A stretch of DNA of 64,000 nt from Sphingobacteriales bacterium (GTDB lineage Bacteria; Bacteroidota; Bacteroidia; Chitinophagales; UBA2359). Positions 9,155 to 19,587 of this stretch are shown piece by piece. The notes under the pieces are model-generated. The model saw nothing but the letters and a program-made list of their open reading frames with translations. It did no database searches and had not been told where the DNA came from. Both the position numbers and the translations under genes were made by a program. Where the stretch lies: NCBI GenBank assembly GCA_016711285.1, contig JADJTG010000017.1, positions 328,392 to 392,391 of the forward strand, read 5' to 3'. Each line of letters opens with the position of its first letter. Within the stretch, counting starts at the first letter, position 1.

Positions 9155-10600
9155 CTAAAAAAACCAGCGATAGATTTTTCGTACCATATCCAAGCTCAAT
9201 TTGTTGTAGGGAGCATAGCGCAAAGGCACATCAAGCCACAATTTTTTATCTAAAATACCGCGCCGATTGGAAAATGCCTCAAAGCTGTTTTTGCCGTGAT
9301 ATTTTCCTAATCCGCTGTTGCCCACACCGCCGAAGCCTAAGTTTTTGTTGGAAATATGCACAATAGTGTCGTTGATGCAGCCGCCGCCCGACGAAGTGCG
9401 CTCAATGATATTTTCGCACCATTTTTTATCTTTTGAAAAAACATATAACGACAAAGGTTTGGGGCGTTGCCGAATGATGGCAAGTGCTTCTTCGGTATTT
9501 TCGTAGGTCAAGACAGGCAAAATAGGACCGAAAATTTCTTCCTGCATCACTGCATCTTTCAACTGCACACCATCTAAAATAGTAGGTGCGATGTAGCGGT
9601 CGTTGCGGTCGTGTGTGCCACCGTGCACCACTTTGGAAGCATCTATCAAGCGCAGCAATCGGTCGAAGTGAGCGTGGTTGATGATGCGCACATAATCGCT
9701 GCTTTGTTGGGGGTTGCTGCCAAAAAACTGCTCCGTTTCTTTTTTCATTTGTGCAATCAAAGCATCTTTTACAGAACGATGCACCAATACATAATCGGGT
9801 GCAATACAGGTTTGTCCGGCATTTAAAAACTTTCCCCACACAATACGGCGGGCGGTGTGTGTCAGATGTATATCTTTGTCCACCACACAAGGGCTTTTGC
9901 CGCCGAGTTCCAGCACTGCGGGTGTGAGATTTTTGGCGGCGGCTTCATATACAATTTTGCCTACGCGCGTGCTGCCCGTAAAAAAGACAAATTCAAAAGG
10001 CTGCGCCAGCAATTGTTGAGCAACGGCGGCATCGCCCTGAAATACCGCCACTTGTTCGGCAGGAAAATAAGCCTCTAACATTTCCTGCATTACCGCCGAA
10101 GTATGCACCGTGAGTTCGGAGGGTTTGATAACGGCAGTGTTTCCGGCGGCTAACGCACCTGCCAATGGCGAAATACTCAACAAAAACGGATAATTCCAAG
10201 GGGCAATGATGAGGGTTTTGCCGAAAGGTTCGTAATATATGCGGCTCGATGCCGGAAAATGAAATAAAGAAGTGCCTACGCTGTGGGGTTTTGCCCAACG
10301 CGGAACATGGCTGATAAAACCATCTATTTCGGAGAGTGTGACACCGATTTCTGTTCCGAAACTTTCAAAATTGCTTTTGTGCAGGTCGGCGTGGAGCGCA
10401 TCGAAGAGTTTCGGCTCATATTGTTGTATAGCTTGGCGCAGGCGGCGGAGTTGCTGTACCCGAAAATTTGCGTCTTTTGTAACACCCGAAGCAAAAAAAC
10501 GGTTTTGTTGTGCTATCACATCTGCTATTTGATTGGATACCGTGCTTTCTTTTGGGATAAAAGAGGCTGAAGCGACAGGATTTTCTAAAATATGAGCCAT
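9155..10600 (-). CDS. NAD(P)-dependent aldehyde dehydrogenase, ALDH3 class
   Basis: The 481-residue enzyme oxidises aldehydes to carboxylates. It is short and lacks the N-terminal extension of tetrameric ALDHs, as in the dimeric ALDH3 class. The catalytic Cys265 lies in NAGQTCIAPDY and the general base Glu231 in LELGGKSP. The cofactor-binding motif FTGSTRVGK and the oxyanion-hole Asn in APWNYPF are present. The C-terminus (GNSGLGKYHGKNSFEAFSNRRG) is typical of fatty-aldehyde-type enzymes. It stands alone between convergent and divergent neighbours. A role in detoxifying lipid-derived aldehydes or in fatty-aldehyde oxidation is inferred from class membership. Confidence 0.9.
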   Translation of the reverse strand: MAHILENPVASASFIPKESTVSNQIADVIAQQNRFFASGVTKDANFRVQQLRRLRQAIQQYEPKLFDALHADLHKSNFESFGTEIGVTLSEIDGFISHVPRWAKPHSVGTSLFHFPASSRIYYEPFGKTLIIAPWNYPFLLSISPLAGALAAGNTAVIKPSELTVHTSAVMQEMLEAYFPAEQVAVFQGDAAVAQQLLAQPFEFVFFTGSTRVGKIVYEAAAKNLTPAVLELGGKSPCVVDKDIHLTHTARRIVWGKFLNAGQTCIAPDYVLVHRSVKDALIAQMKKETEQFFGSNPQQSSDYVRIINHAHFDRLLRLIDASKVVHGGTHDRNDRYIAPTILDGVQLKDAVMQEEIFGPILPVLTYENTEEALAIIRQRPKPLSLYVFSKDKKWCENIIERTSSGGGCINDTIVHISNKNLGFGGVGNSGLGKYHGKNSFEAFSNRRGILDKKLWLDVPLRYAPYNKLSLDMVRKIYRWFF

Positions 10601-10701
10601 AATTTTTTTATGGTTATAAAAATGATGAACAGAATTTTTTTGAATACAAAATCAGCAATGCCGAGCAATGCTGCGTATCATCTTTAACAGAAAGAAAAAA
10701 A

Positions 10702-10734
10702 GCAGTGATAAAATTACAAGCATTTTATCACTGC
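10702..10734 (-). terminator. Rho-independent terminator of the giant adhesin gene
   Basis: A perfect 13-bp stem (gcagtgataaaat / attttatcactgc) with a 7-base loop is followed on the minus strand by a T run (aaaaaaa at 10694-10701 on the plus strand). It begins about 48 bases past the adhesin stop at 10782. Confidence 0.75.
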
Positions 10735-10781
10735 CGGAAATTATTTTTTTATGAAATAAAACAAATGATTAGATCAAAAGT

Positions 10782-13700
10782 TTATCGCACTAAGGTTACG
10801 TTTCCTTTGATGAGTTCTTCTTTGCCGTTGTTGTCTTTATACCTGCACCACCATACATATACATCTAATTCGGCAGCTTCGCCGTTGGGCAATAAGCCGT
10901 TCCAGCCCTGATGATTGATTTCTTTGGTTTCATACATCTTTTCGCCCCACCGACTGAATACCATCAGTTCTAATGCTGTTACTTCCCGCGAAATTGCTTT
11001 GAAAAAGTCGTTAATACCATCGCCGTTTGGTGAAAATCCGGTAGGAACGGCAACAAAAGGTTTCACAAAAACGTCAATCGTAACCGTAGTAGTAGCCGTA
11101 CAGCCGTATTCGTCTTCTACGGTTACTTGATATGTAACCGAGTCAATAGGAGTAGCAGTAGGATTTTGGCAGTTTTCGCAGGAAAGATTGCCATTTTCAC
11201 CCAATACTATCCATTCAAAATCTAAGCTGCCATTGAGTGCAGAAGTTCCATTGGTAACGAGTTCAATAGATTCTCCCAAATCAATTTCGGTGCTGCCAAT
11301 GGTGCTGATGGTAACTTCCGAAACTGCCACCACCTGCGAAGTGGCATCATTACAATTGCTGCTGGCAACGGTGAGCGATATGTTTTTGTTGCCCGGTGTG
11401 TTCCAAAAAACTTCGTGAGGACCAATACCGTTGGCGGTAGCAGGCTGTGCGCCATCGCCGAAATCCCACAATATATCATCACCATTATTGGCAAGCCCCG
11501 TAAAGCTGAAGTTCACCAAATCGCCCAAACATACCACCGAACTGTCTAATTCAAAGTCGGCTATGGGTTGTTCATATACTACTGTTGTTGCTTGCGTTTC
11601 ATACACACAAGTATCCTGATCATAATACACCTCATACACTAAATTGATGTCTATATTTCCGGCTCCTGCTATTGTAGGGTCAAATGTAAGTCCGCTGATG
11701 CCCGCTCCGCTCAATACAGCACCCGTAGGCGTAACAGTTAAATTTACGGCAGCATCACCTACACAATAAGAATCTGCTAAACCACTGATAGCCACTGCAA
11801 CCGGCGGACAACCTGCCGTAGTACAATCATTGTCGGCAAAGGCACTGGATCCGCAACCGGCTTCGCCTACGGTGGCTACATATAAGGTAACAGTTTGGTT
11901 GGGCGATAAATCTTCTATAGTATAAGTGAGTGTTGCAGCACTTAGCAATAAGGTATCGTTCAATCCTTCGTAAGTAACCAAATAACCATTTGCTCCGCCT
12001 ACCGCCGTCCAGTTGAAAGTAAGGCTTTCATAATCGGCGGTTCCGCAACTGATAACAGGCGGTGGAATATTGCCCGGAACTAAGGCTTGCTCAGTGATGG
12101 TGCAATTATTGGCATCTGTAACCGCCACTGTATAAGTGCCGGGTAAAAGACCGGTCGGGTCTTGAACGGTAGAAACTACTTGTAATAAGCTGTTTGTCCA
12201 CTCGTATTGATAAGGAGATACGCCGCCGCTTACGCTGATGCTCGCTGTGCCCGTACCTGTTCCACAATCCGAAACGGTGGTGCCGTCCACTGTAATTTGT
12301 GGTGATGCTTCATCTATTACATCAAATGAAATGTTATCGCTACAATCATTGGCATCGGTAACAGTAAGTGCATAAGTGCCGGGACCTACATTTATCAAAT
12401 TAACCGAGTTGCCTACTATTGTTGTTCCTTCGCGCCATACATAGGTCAAAGGTGCAGTACCACCCGAAGCCGAAACGCCTGTTACACTTCCATTATTTTC
12501 GCCGCAGGTGGGAGGTGTCACGGTGCCGCCACTTAATTGAGGTGCAGCTTGGTCGGTGATGGTAAATGATTTGGTTGCTACACAACCCGTAGCATCTTCT
12601 ACCGTAAGTGTGTAGTTTCCTGCCGCCACTCCGTTTAATTGCTGATTGGTGGAAACCGTAGCTCCGCCCGCATCTGTCCATGTAAAACTCAAATTGCCGT
12701 TGCCACCCGAAGCTGAAACGCCTGTAATGCTGCCATTATCCTGAGAACAAGTAGTAGATGTAGGAGTGCCGCCACTGATAATCGGTGCCGAAGCATCAGA
12801 AACGGTATAAGTTTCGGTATCGGTGCAGTCGTTGGCATCGGTGACGGTGAGTGTATAGCTACCCGCAGGAACATTCGGCAAATTATTCTGATTGCCGCCT
12901 ATTGCTGCTCCTTGTGCATTGATCCAGCTATAAGTGTAAGGCGTTTGACCTCCGCTTACATTTACTGTACTAACAGCACCATCTGACTGACCGCAACTCG
13001 AAGGAGTAGTGCCGCCGCCACTGATTTGCGGAGCCGGACTGTCAGTTATCGTAAATGTTAAAGTAGTATCGCAATCATTACCATCGGTCATGGTCAATTC
13101 ATATTCTCCGGCAGCTACATTATTTAAATTGATGCTTGTGCTGATTACATTGTTGGGAGTATTGGTATTTACCCATTCATAAGTAAGCGGTGTCACTCCA
13201 TTAGAAACAATACCTGTAATGCTTCCATTATTATCGCTGCACGTTTCATTTACCACAGTACCGCCACTCAAAGAAGGTGGATTGGCGGCAGTAACCGTAA
13301 AATCTATACTAAATGTACAATCATTATCATCAGTTACTGTTAAAGTGTAATTTCCTGCGCCTACATCTTGCAAATCAATATCATTTTCGCCCGCTATTAA
13401 CACACCGTTTCTTTCCCATTGATAGCTGAAAGGTGCTGTGCCGCCGGATAAAACAATACCGCTGATGCTGCCGTTGTCGGCACAGAAACTAGAAGCCTGA
13501 GCAATACCGCCGCTTAAAACAGGACCCGGTGCGTCGGGAACGTCTACATTGATGCTGGCTGCACAGTCGTTGGCTCCGGTGACAGTAAGCGTATAAGTTC
13601 CTGCCGCCAAAGCAGCTATATCTGCTTGGTTGCCATTGATAACAGGTGTACCATTCAGTGTCCATTGATAGGAATAAGGCGGTGTGCCGCCACTTACACT

Positions 13701-16700
13701 CACACCTGCAATAGAGCCGTTATTACCGGAACAGGTTGTGCCGATTACAGTAGTAGGAGGATTAACAGTTGGTGCGCCAATATCAATAATATTAAAAAAT
13801 AAAGTATCGCGGCAGCCATTGTTATCAGTAGCATATAAGGTATAAGCACCGGCAGGCACATTAGACAATGAATTGCCATTGCCCGCTACTGCATCACCTG
13901 CTGCATCTTCCCAAGAATAAGTAATAGGCGGTGTGCCGCCGCTTACACTTACGCCATTTATACTTCCATCTGCATTGCCGCAACTTGAATTATTGGCAAC
14001 ACCGCCGCTTAATACAGGCGAGGGTTCATTTTGTAAAGTAAAGGTTTGGCTTTCTTCGCATTGATTTTCATCGGTGATGATGAGGGTATAAGTATCTGGT
14101 GCTACATTTTGCAAGCTAATACTTGTGCCGCTACCCGAACCAACTACGCCGCCACTGCTGTTTTGCCATACATAATCAATAGTGCCTTGTCCGGTAGCAA
14201 CAATGTTGATAATACTTCCGTTGGCTTCGCCACAAGTAGCATTATTTACTGTTCCGCCGCTGAGGGTTGGCAAAGGCAGTGTTCCTACTGTAATGGTGAT
14301 GTTGTCGGTACAGCCGTTTTCGTCAGTAACGGTAAGTGTGTAGTCGTCCGGACTGACATTGGCTAAATTAATGCTGTTTCCTACAACAGAACCGGAGGCA
14401 TTTGTCCAAGAGAAGGTGAGTGTACCTGTGCCGCCATTGCTTTGTACATTGTTAATGGCTCCGTTGGCTTCGGCACATACGGCGGGAGTAGCTTCGCCGC
14501 CACTCAGTGTGGGTCCGGCTTCATTATTGATTGTAAAAGACAAAGTAGCCTGACAATCAGAGGCATCTGTGACCGTAAAAGTATAATTTCCTGCCAATAC
14601 ATTGGTCAAATTCAAAGTTGTACTTACTTCTGTACCGCCTGCATTTGTCCAGCTATAAGAATAAGGTGTTGTGCCGCCCGATACATTGATACCATTGATA
14701 CCACCATTTGCATCGCCGCAGGCACTGTCATCAACTGTACCGCCGGTAGCATCAACTTGCGGGGCGTGTTCTACTTCAAAAGGGGGGCTTGTTACAACAC
14801 AATCTGCATCATCTGTTATTGTCAATGTATAAGTACCTTGTGGTACGCCGCTTAAATCTATATCGTTGCTGCCTACAATAGTTCCACCTGCATTTGTCCA
14901 GCTATATGAATATGGTGTAGCTCCGCCGGATACAGTAATTCCATCGACACCACCATCATTTCCGGCACAGGTTTCTGCAAAAGGTGTGCCGCCACTCAAA
15001 GTCGGTGCAGGTAAATCATCTATTGTAAAAGATAAGGTAGCTTCACAATCATTTTCATCAGTAACTGTAACTGTGTATGTTCCTGCTGCAACATTGTTGA
15101 GGTTGGCAGTATTACCCACCGTATTGTTTGCTGCATCAGTCCATACATAATCTGCATCAGTTACACCATTTGCCAAAGTCAGTTGTATGCCTGTAATGCT
15201 GCCGTCACTTTGTCCGCAATGTGCATTTTGTACAGTGCCGCCACTTAAAGCGGGGTTTCCAAAAGCGGGAATAGTGAAATCCTGTGTTACTTCGCAGTTG
15301 TTGGCATCTGTTACAACAAGTGTATAATCGCCGCCTGTGGCATTGCTCAAAGTAGCAGTAGTAGCTCCGCTTACGGGTGTGCCGTTATTGAGCCATTGAA
15401 TAGTGAGTGGTTCCGTACCGCCGATAATGGTAATGCCATTGACTGCTCCATTGGGCAAGTTACAAGTAGATGGAACCAAACTTCCACCATTGATGATGGG
15501 AGCTGGTTCGTCGGCAACATCAAAATTGAGTGTGGCTGTACAGTTGGCAGCATCGGTGACTGTAAAAGTATATGTGCCTTCGCCCACATTACTTAAATTA
15601 ATATTGGACGTACTATTTGACCATTCGTAAGTATAAGGGGAAGTTCCGCCGCTTACATTAATTCCACTAATACCGCCATTGGCATCGCCACAAGCGGCAT
15701 TATTTACTGTTCCTCCTGTGGCTACTATATCGGGTGTATGGCTCACGGTGAAAGGTCCTATTTCATCTTCACAATTGGCATTATCTACAACAGTAAGTGT
15801 ATAAGAACCTTCGGTAACATTGTATAAATCAATGCTATCCGTACCTACTGTCGTTCCGTTGGCATCAGTCCAGGTATAAGTATAAGGTGTCGCTCCGCCT
15901 GCAATAGAAATTCCCACCACTGCTCCGTCATTTTCCGAGCAGGTTTCGGGTTCGGTGCCGCCGCCACTCAAGGTAGGTCCCGGCAAATCATCAACTACAA
16001 AAGGAGGTAAAGAAACTTCACAATCATTTTCATCAATTACTATAAAAGTATAAGTACCCGCCGGAACGTTGGAAAGGTCTGTAGTAAGAGCTATTTCGTT
16101 ACCGTTGCTGTCTTGCCAACTGTAAACAGCATTGGTGACACCTGTTGCTAAAGTAACACTAATACCCGAAATACTGCCGTTGCTTTGTCCGCAATAGGCA
16201 TTTTGTACGATGCCGCCGTTCAATATAGGGCTAGCAAAGGCATCAATAGTGAGCGACAAAGAATCATCGCAACCGTTGGCATCGGTGGCTACCAAAGTAT
16301 AAGTACCGCCTGCTACATTATTTAAATCAATACTTGCAGCACCGTTTATGGTAGTACCTGCACCGTTGAGCCATTCGTAGGAGATATTGCCGGTGCCGCC
16401 TGATATAACAATATCTGTAATGCTGCCGTTGTTGAGGTTACAAGTGGCTGCCGTTGCAGTACCGCCGCTTAATACAGGCGAAGGTTGGTCGGGAATATCG
16501 TAAGTGGCAGTATCCACACAGCCACCCGCATTGTGAAGATACAAAGTATAAGTTCCCGCATTTACATCTGTTAAATTATCGGTGGTAGCTACTGTATCTC
16601 CGGCTGCCGACACCCAGTAATATTCCAAACTGTTAGTGCCCACACCGGAATAGGTAACATTGGTAACAGCACCATTGGCGGCATCACAGGTTTCGGGCGT

Positions 16701-19265
16701 AATGTCGGCATCGGTAATGGCAAAAGTACCAATTACGAAGTTGCCGTTGTTGATGGTAGGCGTACAACCCAAAGCATCACTCAAGCCGGGTAAAGGGGTG
16801 GTGTTGATTACGAAAGTACCCGGAATATTGTTATTCAGAGATTGTGCCGAAATATTCAGCAAATACACGCCATTGGCATCTAATTGCGCTGCTGTGATAT
16901 TTTGTATAAGCGGTACATCATTATTCAAACCATCAAATTTAGCGGTCAGAAAAAAGGGTGGTGTACCTGTGAAAGTGATAGGCACTTGTACGGCAGTACC
17001 TGTATAGCAAATGGTGCTGTCGGGAAATGTTACGGTTAAAGGGGGAGCTGTTTCTACCACCGCTTCATTGAAGCCTACTCCCGTACAGTTTATATCAGAA
17101 ACGATTTCTATTATATAAGTTCCAGCGGTACAGGCTTGTAAATTATACAATACCGTATCTCCTGTGCCGGCTTGTGTTTGGCTTTGTGTAATATTGAGAG
17201 CCGCCTGATTCGTGCCGTCAATAGAATAGGTCAGTGACCAAGGAGCTTGTCCGGTGAGTTTGATAGGGATATTGGTACAATCTACACCACCGGGGCAAAT
17301 CTGATAGGTTTTACCATCTAAAGTAGCTGTGGGAGATTCTACAAAATTTAATTGTATTTCATCAACGGTAGTATAACAAAAATTGGGTGTGGTATAAGCA
17401 TAAGATACCATATATGGCGGATTTCCCGTAAATCCTGTTACTTCTCCATTATCACCGATAAATACATTGGCAGTAGGTGTACTCCAATAGCCGCTGCCGG
17501 GGGCATTTGCCAATATATCACCATTAATATAGGCATCTAATACAATAGTATCGCCAATACAAATATCTCCGGGGTCTATAATTTCTACCTGCGGCTCACT
17601 CTCCATTTGTATAGTCAAGAGGGCGGTTACTTCGGCTCCGCATTCGTCGGATACCTCATATATAATAGTATATGTATATGGCTGACCGCCGGTAGGAAAT
17701 TGAGGTGCTTCGGCAAAAGCAGTATCTACATTAAAAATTCCGTTTCTGTTATCTACAATACCCGGACCACTCCACACACCATTCGCCACATTGGATATTA
17801 AAAATATTTCTTCTACATAGCCGTCAGAACCCGGCGGACACAAAATACCCGGGTCTTCAATGACGGGCTGTTCGGGCAAGCCGCCCACTGTAACGAGTAC
17901 ATTTTCTGTTACCGTATTTCCGCAGGCATCTTCAACCTGTACTTGATAATACAGTGTTTGCCCGGGTGCACCCGGAAATACCACATTGCTGGCATTAACG
18001 CAGTTGGTAAAACCCGCATTGCATTGTTTCCATTGAATAATATAATTTTCGCCTTGTGGCAAATAACCGCCCGAAGGGCTGGCGATAAGCAACTGAGGTT
18101 GTCCACCCGGACACAATTCGGTATCATTTACCAAAACTGCCAAATTATTTTCCAGAATTTTCAACTCCAAAGGAGGCGGATTTGCTCCGCAAGGGCAAGT
18201 ATTGTTGGTAATTTCCAAAGTAAATGTTTCTTCACCTTCCAAAATACCGTCATCAGCAACAGGTACTTCCAGCTCTATACACTCAATACCTGCCGGAATG
18301 GGCACCGTAAAAGTATTGCCGGGTGGCAGTCCCGTATAATCTACACCATTGGTAGCAGTGCCTCCAAGAATCACTTCAATTTCAGCAGGTTCGCTGATGG
18401 GGTTTATTTCTATATCTTTACAAAAAGTGAATACAATATTTTGGCAGCCTTCAAAAGCATTTGTCAACTCCTCGCCAGCAATGGTAGCAGCTACCGTAGA
18501 TGCACTGCCCGTAGAAAAACTTTTTCCTTCCAAAAATACCGCCGAATCAAAAATACCGTCACCTACATCGGCAACGGCAATGGTAATCGTATATTCTTCG
18601 CAGCTGTCCACAGCCGCAAAAATAGATGCCGACACATAACCGTCGTATTCCATAAAAGAGCCGCCAACGTTGTTGGTATAAATAACAGGGTCGCCGCAGC
18701 CTTGGTCGTTGAAATTATTAATGGTGATAGGTATGCCGTTGTATAAGGCGATATTGGTATTGTTATAATTTCCGCCACCCGGATTGGGTCCTGTCAGAAA
18801 AAAACCGAATACATCATTAAATACCGAACAATCATAATCGCCGCCATATTCTTCGGAAGCAAAAACGAAATTAAACTCCACAAAATCTTCTACCGGTGTA
18901 AAGGTGAATTGCAAGTACGACCCTTCGGTAGTATTGCCCGGCAAAGCCGAATAAGCTCCGCAGCCACCCGTGCCCGATGTACCCTGGCTGTCGTTGGGAC
19001 CGGCAGCATTTGCCAAGCGACCACTTGCCAGCATAATACCCACACCGCCATTTCCTCCCAAACCAATACCGCCACCATTAGAAAAAGTGCCAATAAATCC
19101 GCAACCTTGTACATCGTTTACTTGCAAGCAATTGCCGGAGATAAACACATCTTGCACCAAACCTTCAAAATCATTACTCGGTGAAGTGCCGATACCTTGT
19201 GCCAATAATAAATCACCGGAAAACAGAAGTAAAAGGAAAGATAGAATAGAACGTAACATAATCAA
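10782..19265 (-). CDS. Giant SprB-like repeat adhesin with choice-of-anchor L and type B T9SS domains, 2827 aa
   Basis: A very large secreted protein. Residues 1-22 are a signal peptide (SFLLLLFSGDLLLAQ). Residues 30-255 match the choice-of-anchor L domain, with FNFVFASEEYGG as its hallmark. A Calx-beta-like segment follows (ILEGEETFTLEITNN, near 350). From about residue 850 to 2395 there are about 19 SprB-type repeats of 75-85 residues, each with the pattern GGT...C...NGSI.GI..SGGT.PY.Y.W......L.NV..GTYTLTVTD.N.C. A PKD domain (ILWDFGDG) lies near 2570. The last 90 residues are a type B (gliding-motility-associated) sorting domain, FSPNGDGINDFFK...FSRWGEKMYE. SprB of Flavobacterium johnsoniae is moved along the cell surface by the gliding motor, so a mobile surface adhesin is the likely role. 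Acidic, Cys-paired repeats suggest calcium or disulfide stabilisation. Confidence 0.9.
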   Translation of the reverse strand: MIMLRSILSFLLLLFSGDLLLAQGIGTSPSNDFEGLVQDVFISGNCLQVNDVQGCGFIGTFSNGGGIGLGGNGGVGIMLASGRLANAAGPNDSQGTSGTGGCGAYSALPGNTTEGSYLQFTFTPVEDFVEFNFVFASEEYGGDYDCSVFNDVFGFFLTGPNPGGGNYNNTNIALYNGIPITINNFNDQGCGDPVIYTNNVGGSFMEYDGYVSASIFAAVDSCEEYTITIAVADVGDGIFDSAVFLEGKSFSTGSASTVAATIAGEELTNAFEGCQNIVFTFCKDIEINPISEPAEIEVILGGTATNGVDYTGLPPGNTFTVPIPAGIECIELEVPVADDGILEGEETFTLEITNNTCPCGANPPPLELKILENNLAVLVNDTELCPGGQPQLLIASPSGGYLPQGENYIIQWKQCNAGFTNCVNASNVVFPGAPGQTLYYQVQVEDACGNTVTENVLVTVGGLPEQPVIEDPGILCPPGSDGYVEEIFLISNVANGVWSGPGIVDNRNGIFNVDTAFAEAPQFPTGGQPYTYTIIYEVSDECGAEVTALLTIQMESEPQVEIIDPGDICIGDTIVLDAYINGDILANAPGSGYWSTPTANVFIGDNGEVTGFTGNPPYMVSYAYTTPNFCYTTVDEIQLNFVESPTATLDGKTYQICPGGVDCTNIPIKLTGQAPWSLTYSIDGTNQAALNITQSQTQAGTGDTVLYNLQACTAGTYIIEIVSDINCTGVGFNEAVVETAPPLTVTFPDSTICYTGTAVQVPITFTGTPPFFLTAKFDGLNNDVPLIQNITAAQLDANGVYLLNISAQSLNNNIPGTFVINTTPLPGLSDALGCTPTINNGNFVIGTFAITDADITPETCDAANGAVTNVTYSGVGTNSLEYYWVSAAGDTVATTDNLTDVNAGTYTLYLHNAGGCVDTATYDIPDQPSPVLSGGTATAATCNLNNGSITDIVISGGTGNISYEWLNGAGTTINGAASIDLNNVAGGTYTLVATDANGCDDSLSLTIDAFASPILNGGIVQNAYCGQSNGSISGISVTLATGVTNAVYSWQDSNGNEIALTTDLSNVPAGTYTFIVIDENDCEVSLPPFVVDDLPGPTLSGGGTEPETCSENDGAVVGISIAGGATPYTYTWTDANGTTVGTDSIDLYNVTEGSYTLTVVDNANCEDEIGPFTVSHTPDIVATGGTVNNAACGDANGGISGINVSGGTSPYTYEWSNSTSNINLSNVGEGTYTFTVTDAANCTATLNFDVADEPAPIINGGSLVPSTCNLPNGAVNGITIIGGTEPLTIQWLNNGTPVSGATTATLSNATGGDYTLVVTDANNCEVTQDFTIPAFGNPALSGGTVQNAHCGQSDGSITGIQLTLANGVTDADYVWTDAANNTVGNTANLNNVAAGTYTVTVTDENDCEATLSFTIDDLPAPTLSGGTPFAETCAGNDGGVDGITVSGGATPYSYSWTNAGGTIVGSNDIDLSGVPQGTYTLTITDDADCVVTSPPFEVEHAPQVDATGGTVDDSACGDANGGINGINVSGGTTPYSYSWTNAGGTEVSTTLNLTNVLAGNYTFTVTDASDCQATLSFTINNEAGPTLSGGEATPAVCAEANGAINNVQSNGGTGTLTFSWTNASGSVVGNSINLANVSPDDYTLTVTDENGCTDNITITVGTLPLPTLSGGTVNNATCGEANGSIINIVATGQGTIDYVWQNSSGGVVGSGSGTSISLQNVAPDTYTLIITDENQCEESQTFTLQNEPSPVLSGGVANNSSCGNADGSINGVSVSGGTPPITYSWEDAAGDAVAGNGNSLSNVPAGAYTLYATDNNGCRDTLFFNIIDIGAPTVNPPTTVIGTTCSGNNGSIAGVSVSGGTPPYSYQWTLNGTPVINGNQADIAALAAGTYTLTVTGANDCAASINVDVPDAPGPVLSGGIAQASSFCADNGSISGIVLSGGTAPFSYQWERNGVLIAGENDIDLQDVGAGNYTLTVTDDNDCTFSIDFTVTAANPPSLSGGTVVNETCSDNNGSITGIVSNGVTPLTYEWVNTNTPNNVISTSINLNNVAAGEYELTMTDGNDCDTTLTFTITDSPAPQISGGGTTPSSCGQSDGAVSTVNVSGGQTPYTYSWINAQGAAIGGNQNNLPNVPAGSYTLTVTDANDCTDTETYTVSDASAPIISGGTPTSTTCSQDNGSITGVSASGGNGNLSFTWTDAGGATVSTNQQLNGVAAGNYTLTVEDATGCVATKSFTITDQAAPQLSGGTVTPPTCGENNGSVTGVSASGGTAPLTYVWREGTTIVGNSVNLINVGPGTYALTVTDANDCSDNISFDVIDEASPQITVDGTTVSDCGTGTGTASISVSGGVSPYQYEWTNSLLQVVSTVQDPTGLLPGTYTVAVTDANNCTITEQALVPGNIPPPVISCGTADYESLTFNWTAVGGANGYLVTYEGLNDTLLLSAATLTYTIEDLSPNQTVTLYVATVGEAGCGSSAFADNDCTTAGCPPVAVAISGLADSYCVGDAAVNLTVTPTGAVLSGAGISGLTFDPTIAGAGNIDINLVYEVYYDQDTCVYETQATTVVYEQPIADFELDSSVVCLGDLVNFSFTGLANNGDDILWDFGDGAQPATANGIGPHEVFWNTPGNKNISLTVASSNCNDATSQVVAVSEVTISTIGSTEIDLGESIELVTNGTSALNGSLDFEWIVLGENGNLSCENCQNPTATPIDSVTYQVTVEDEYGCTATTTVTIDVFVKPFVAVPTGFSPNGDGINDFFKAISREVTALELMVFSRWGEKMYETKEINHQGWNGLLPNGEAAELDVYVWWCRYKDNNGKEELIKGNVTLVR
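14502..15488 (-). repeat. Second copy of a four-repeat block inside the SprB-like array
   Basis: This 987-bp block codes for repeats 6-9 of the array. Their order of signatures (CNLPNGA, CGQSDGS, CAGNDGG, CGDANGG) mirrors repeats 2-5 in the adjacent block 15489-16466 one for one, so the two blocks are a tandem duplication of a 4-repeat unit. Confidence 0.75.
15489..16466 (-). repeat. First copy of a four-repeat block inside the SprB-like array
   Basis: This 978-bp block codes for repeats 2-5 (signatures CNLNNGS, CGQSNGS, CSENDGA, CGDANGG). Each repeat is closer to the one four positions on than to its neighbours, for example VTLATGVTNAVYSW versus LTLANGVTDADYVW. Confidence 0.75.
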
Positions 19266-19560
19266 ACAAATGATGGAGTAAAGGAAAAAACAACAAGAAA
19301 TAATGTATTATGATATATGTAATTTCATATAAAACAAGGTAGAGGTTTGAATCAAAATTTACAAATTAACAAACAAATGTATAAAAAACAACTTGATTAT
19401 CAACAAAAAAGGATATATGAAATAACAAAACTGTCAAAATTAAAACATTTTCCAACAATCATCAAACAGCATTTTTTTATAAAATCAATCATTACAAAAC
19501 TAAGATACGATAAAATCCTATTTCGTTGTCAGTATTTTTTAAATATAATTAATTTATTTT
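19266..19560. other. AT-rich intergenic region between divergent adhesin and acyl-CoA dehydrogenase genes
   Basis: About 295 bases of very AT-rich DNA with no credible gene. It should carry the promoter of the giant adhesin on the minus strand, but I could not place a convincing one. Confidence 0.5.
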
Positions 19561-19587
19561 AGCGAAATTTCGCTATTAGCGAAATTT
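19561..19587. promoter_or_regulatory. Triple half-site palindrome, candidate operator of the acyl-CoA dehydrogenase gene
   Basis: Three alternating copies of the half-site agcgaaat lie end to end: agcgaaatttcgct is a 14-bp palindrome and the next half-site after a 3-base spacer makes a second, 10-bp perfect inverted repeat (aaatttcgct att agcgaaattt). No plus-strand gene lies upstream that would need a terminator. The site overlaps the presumed -33 region of the downstream promoter, which favours a repressor operator. The T run after it means terminator-like folding is the alternative. Confidence 0.5.

Noticed and set aside
17943..18746. 267-residue plus-strand open frame
   Set aside because: It is antisense to the giant adhesin's N-terminal domain and has a composition typical of a reverse-frame shadow, without a start context or a domain.
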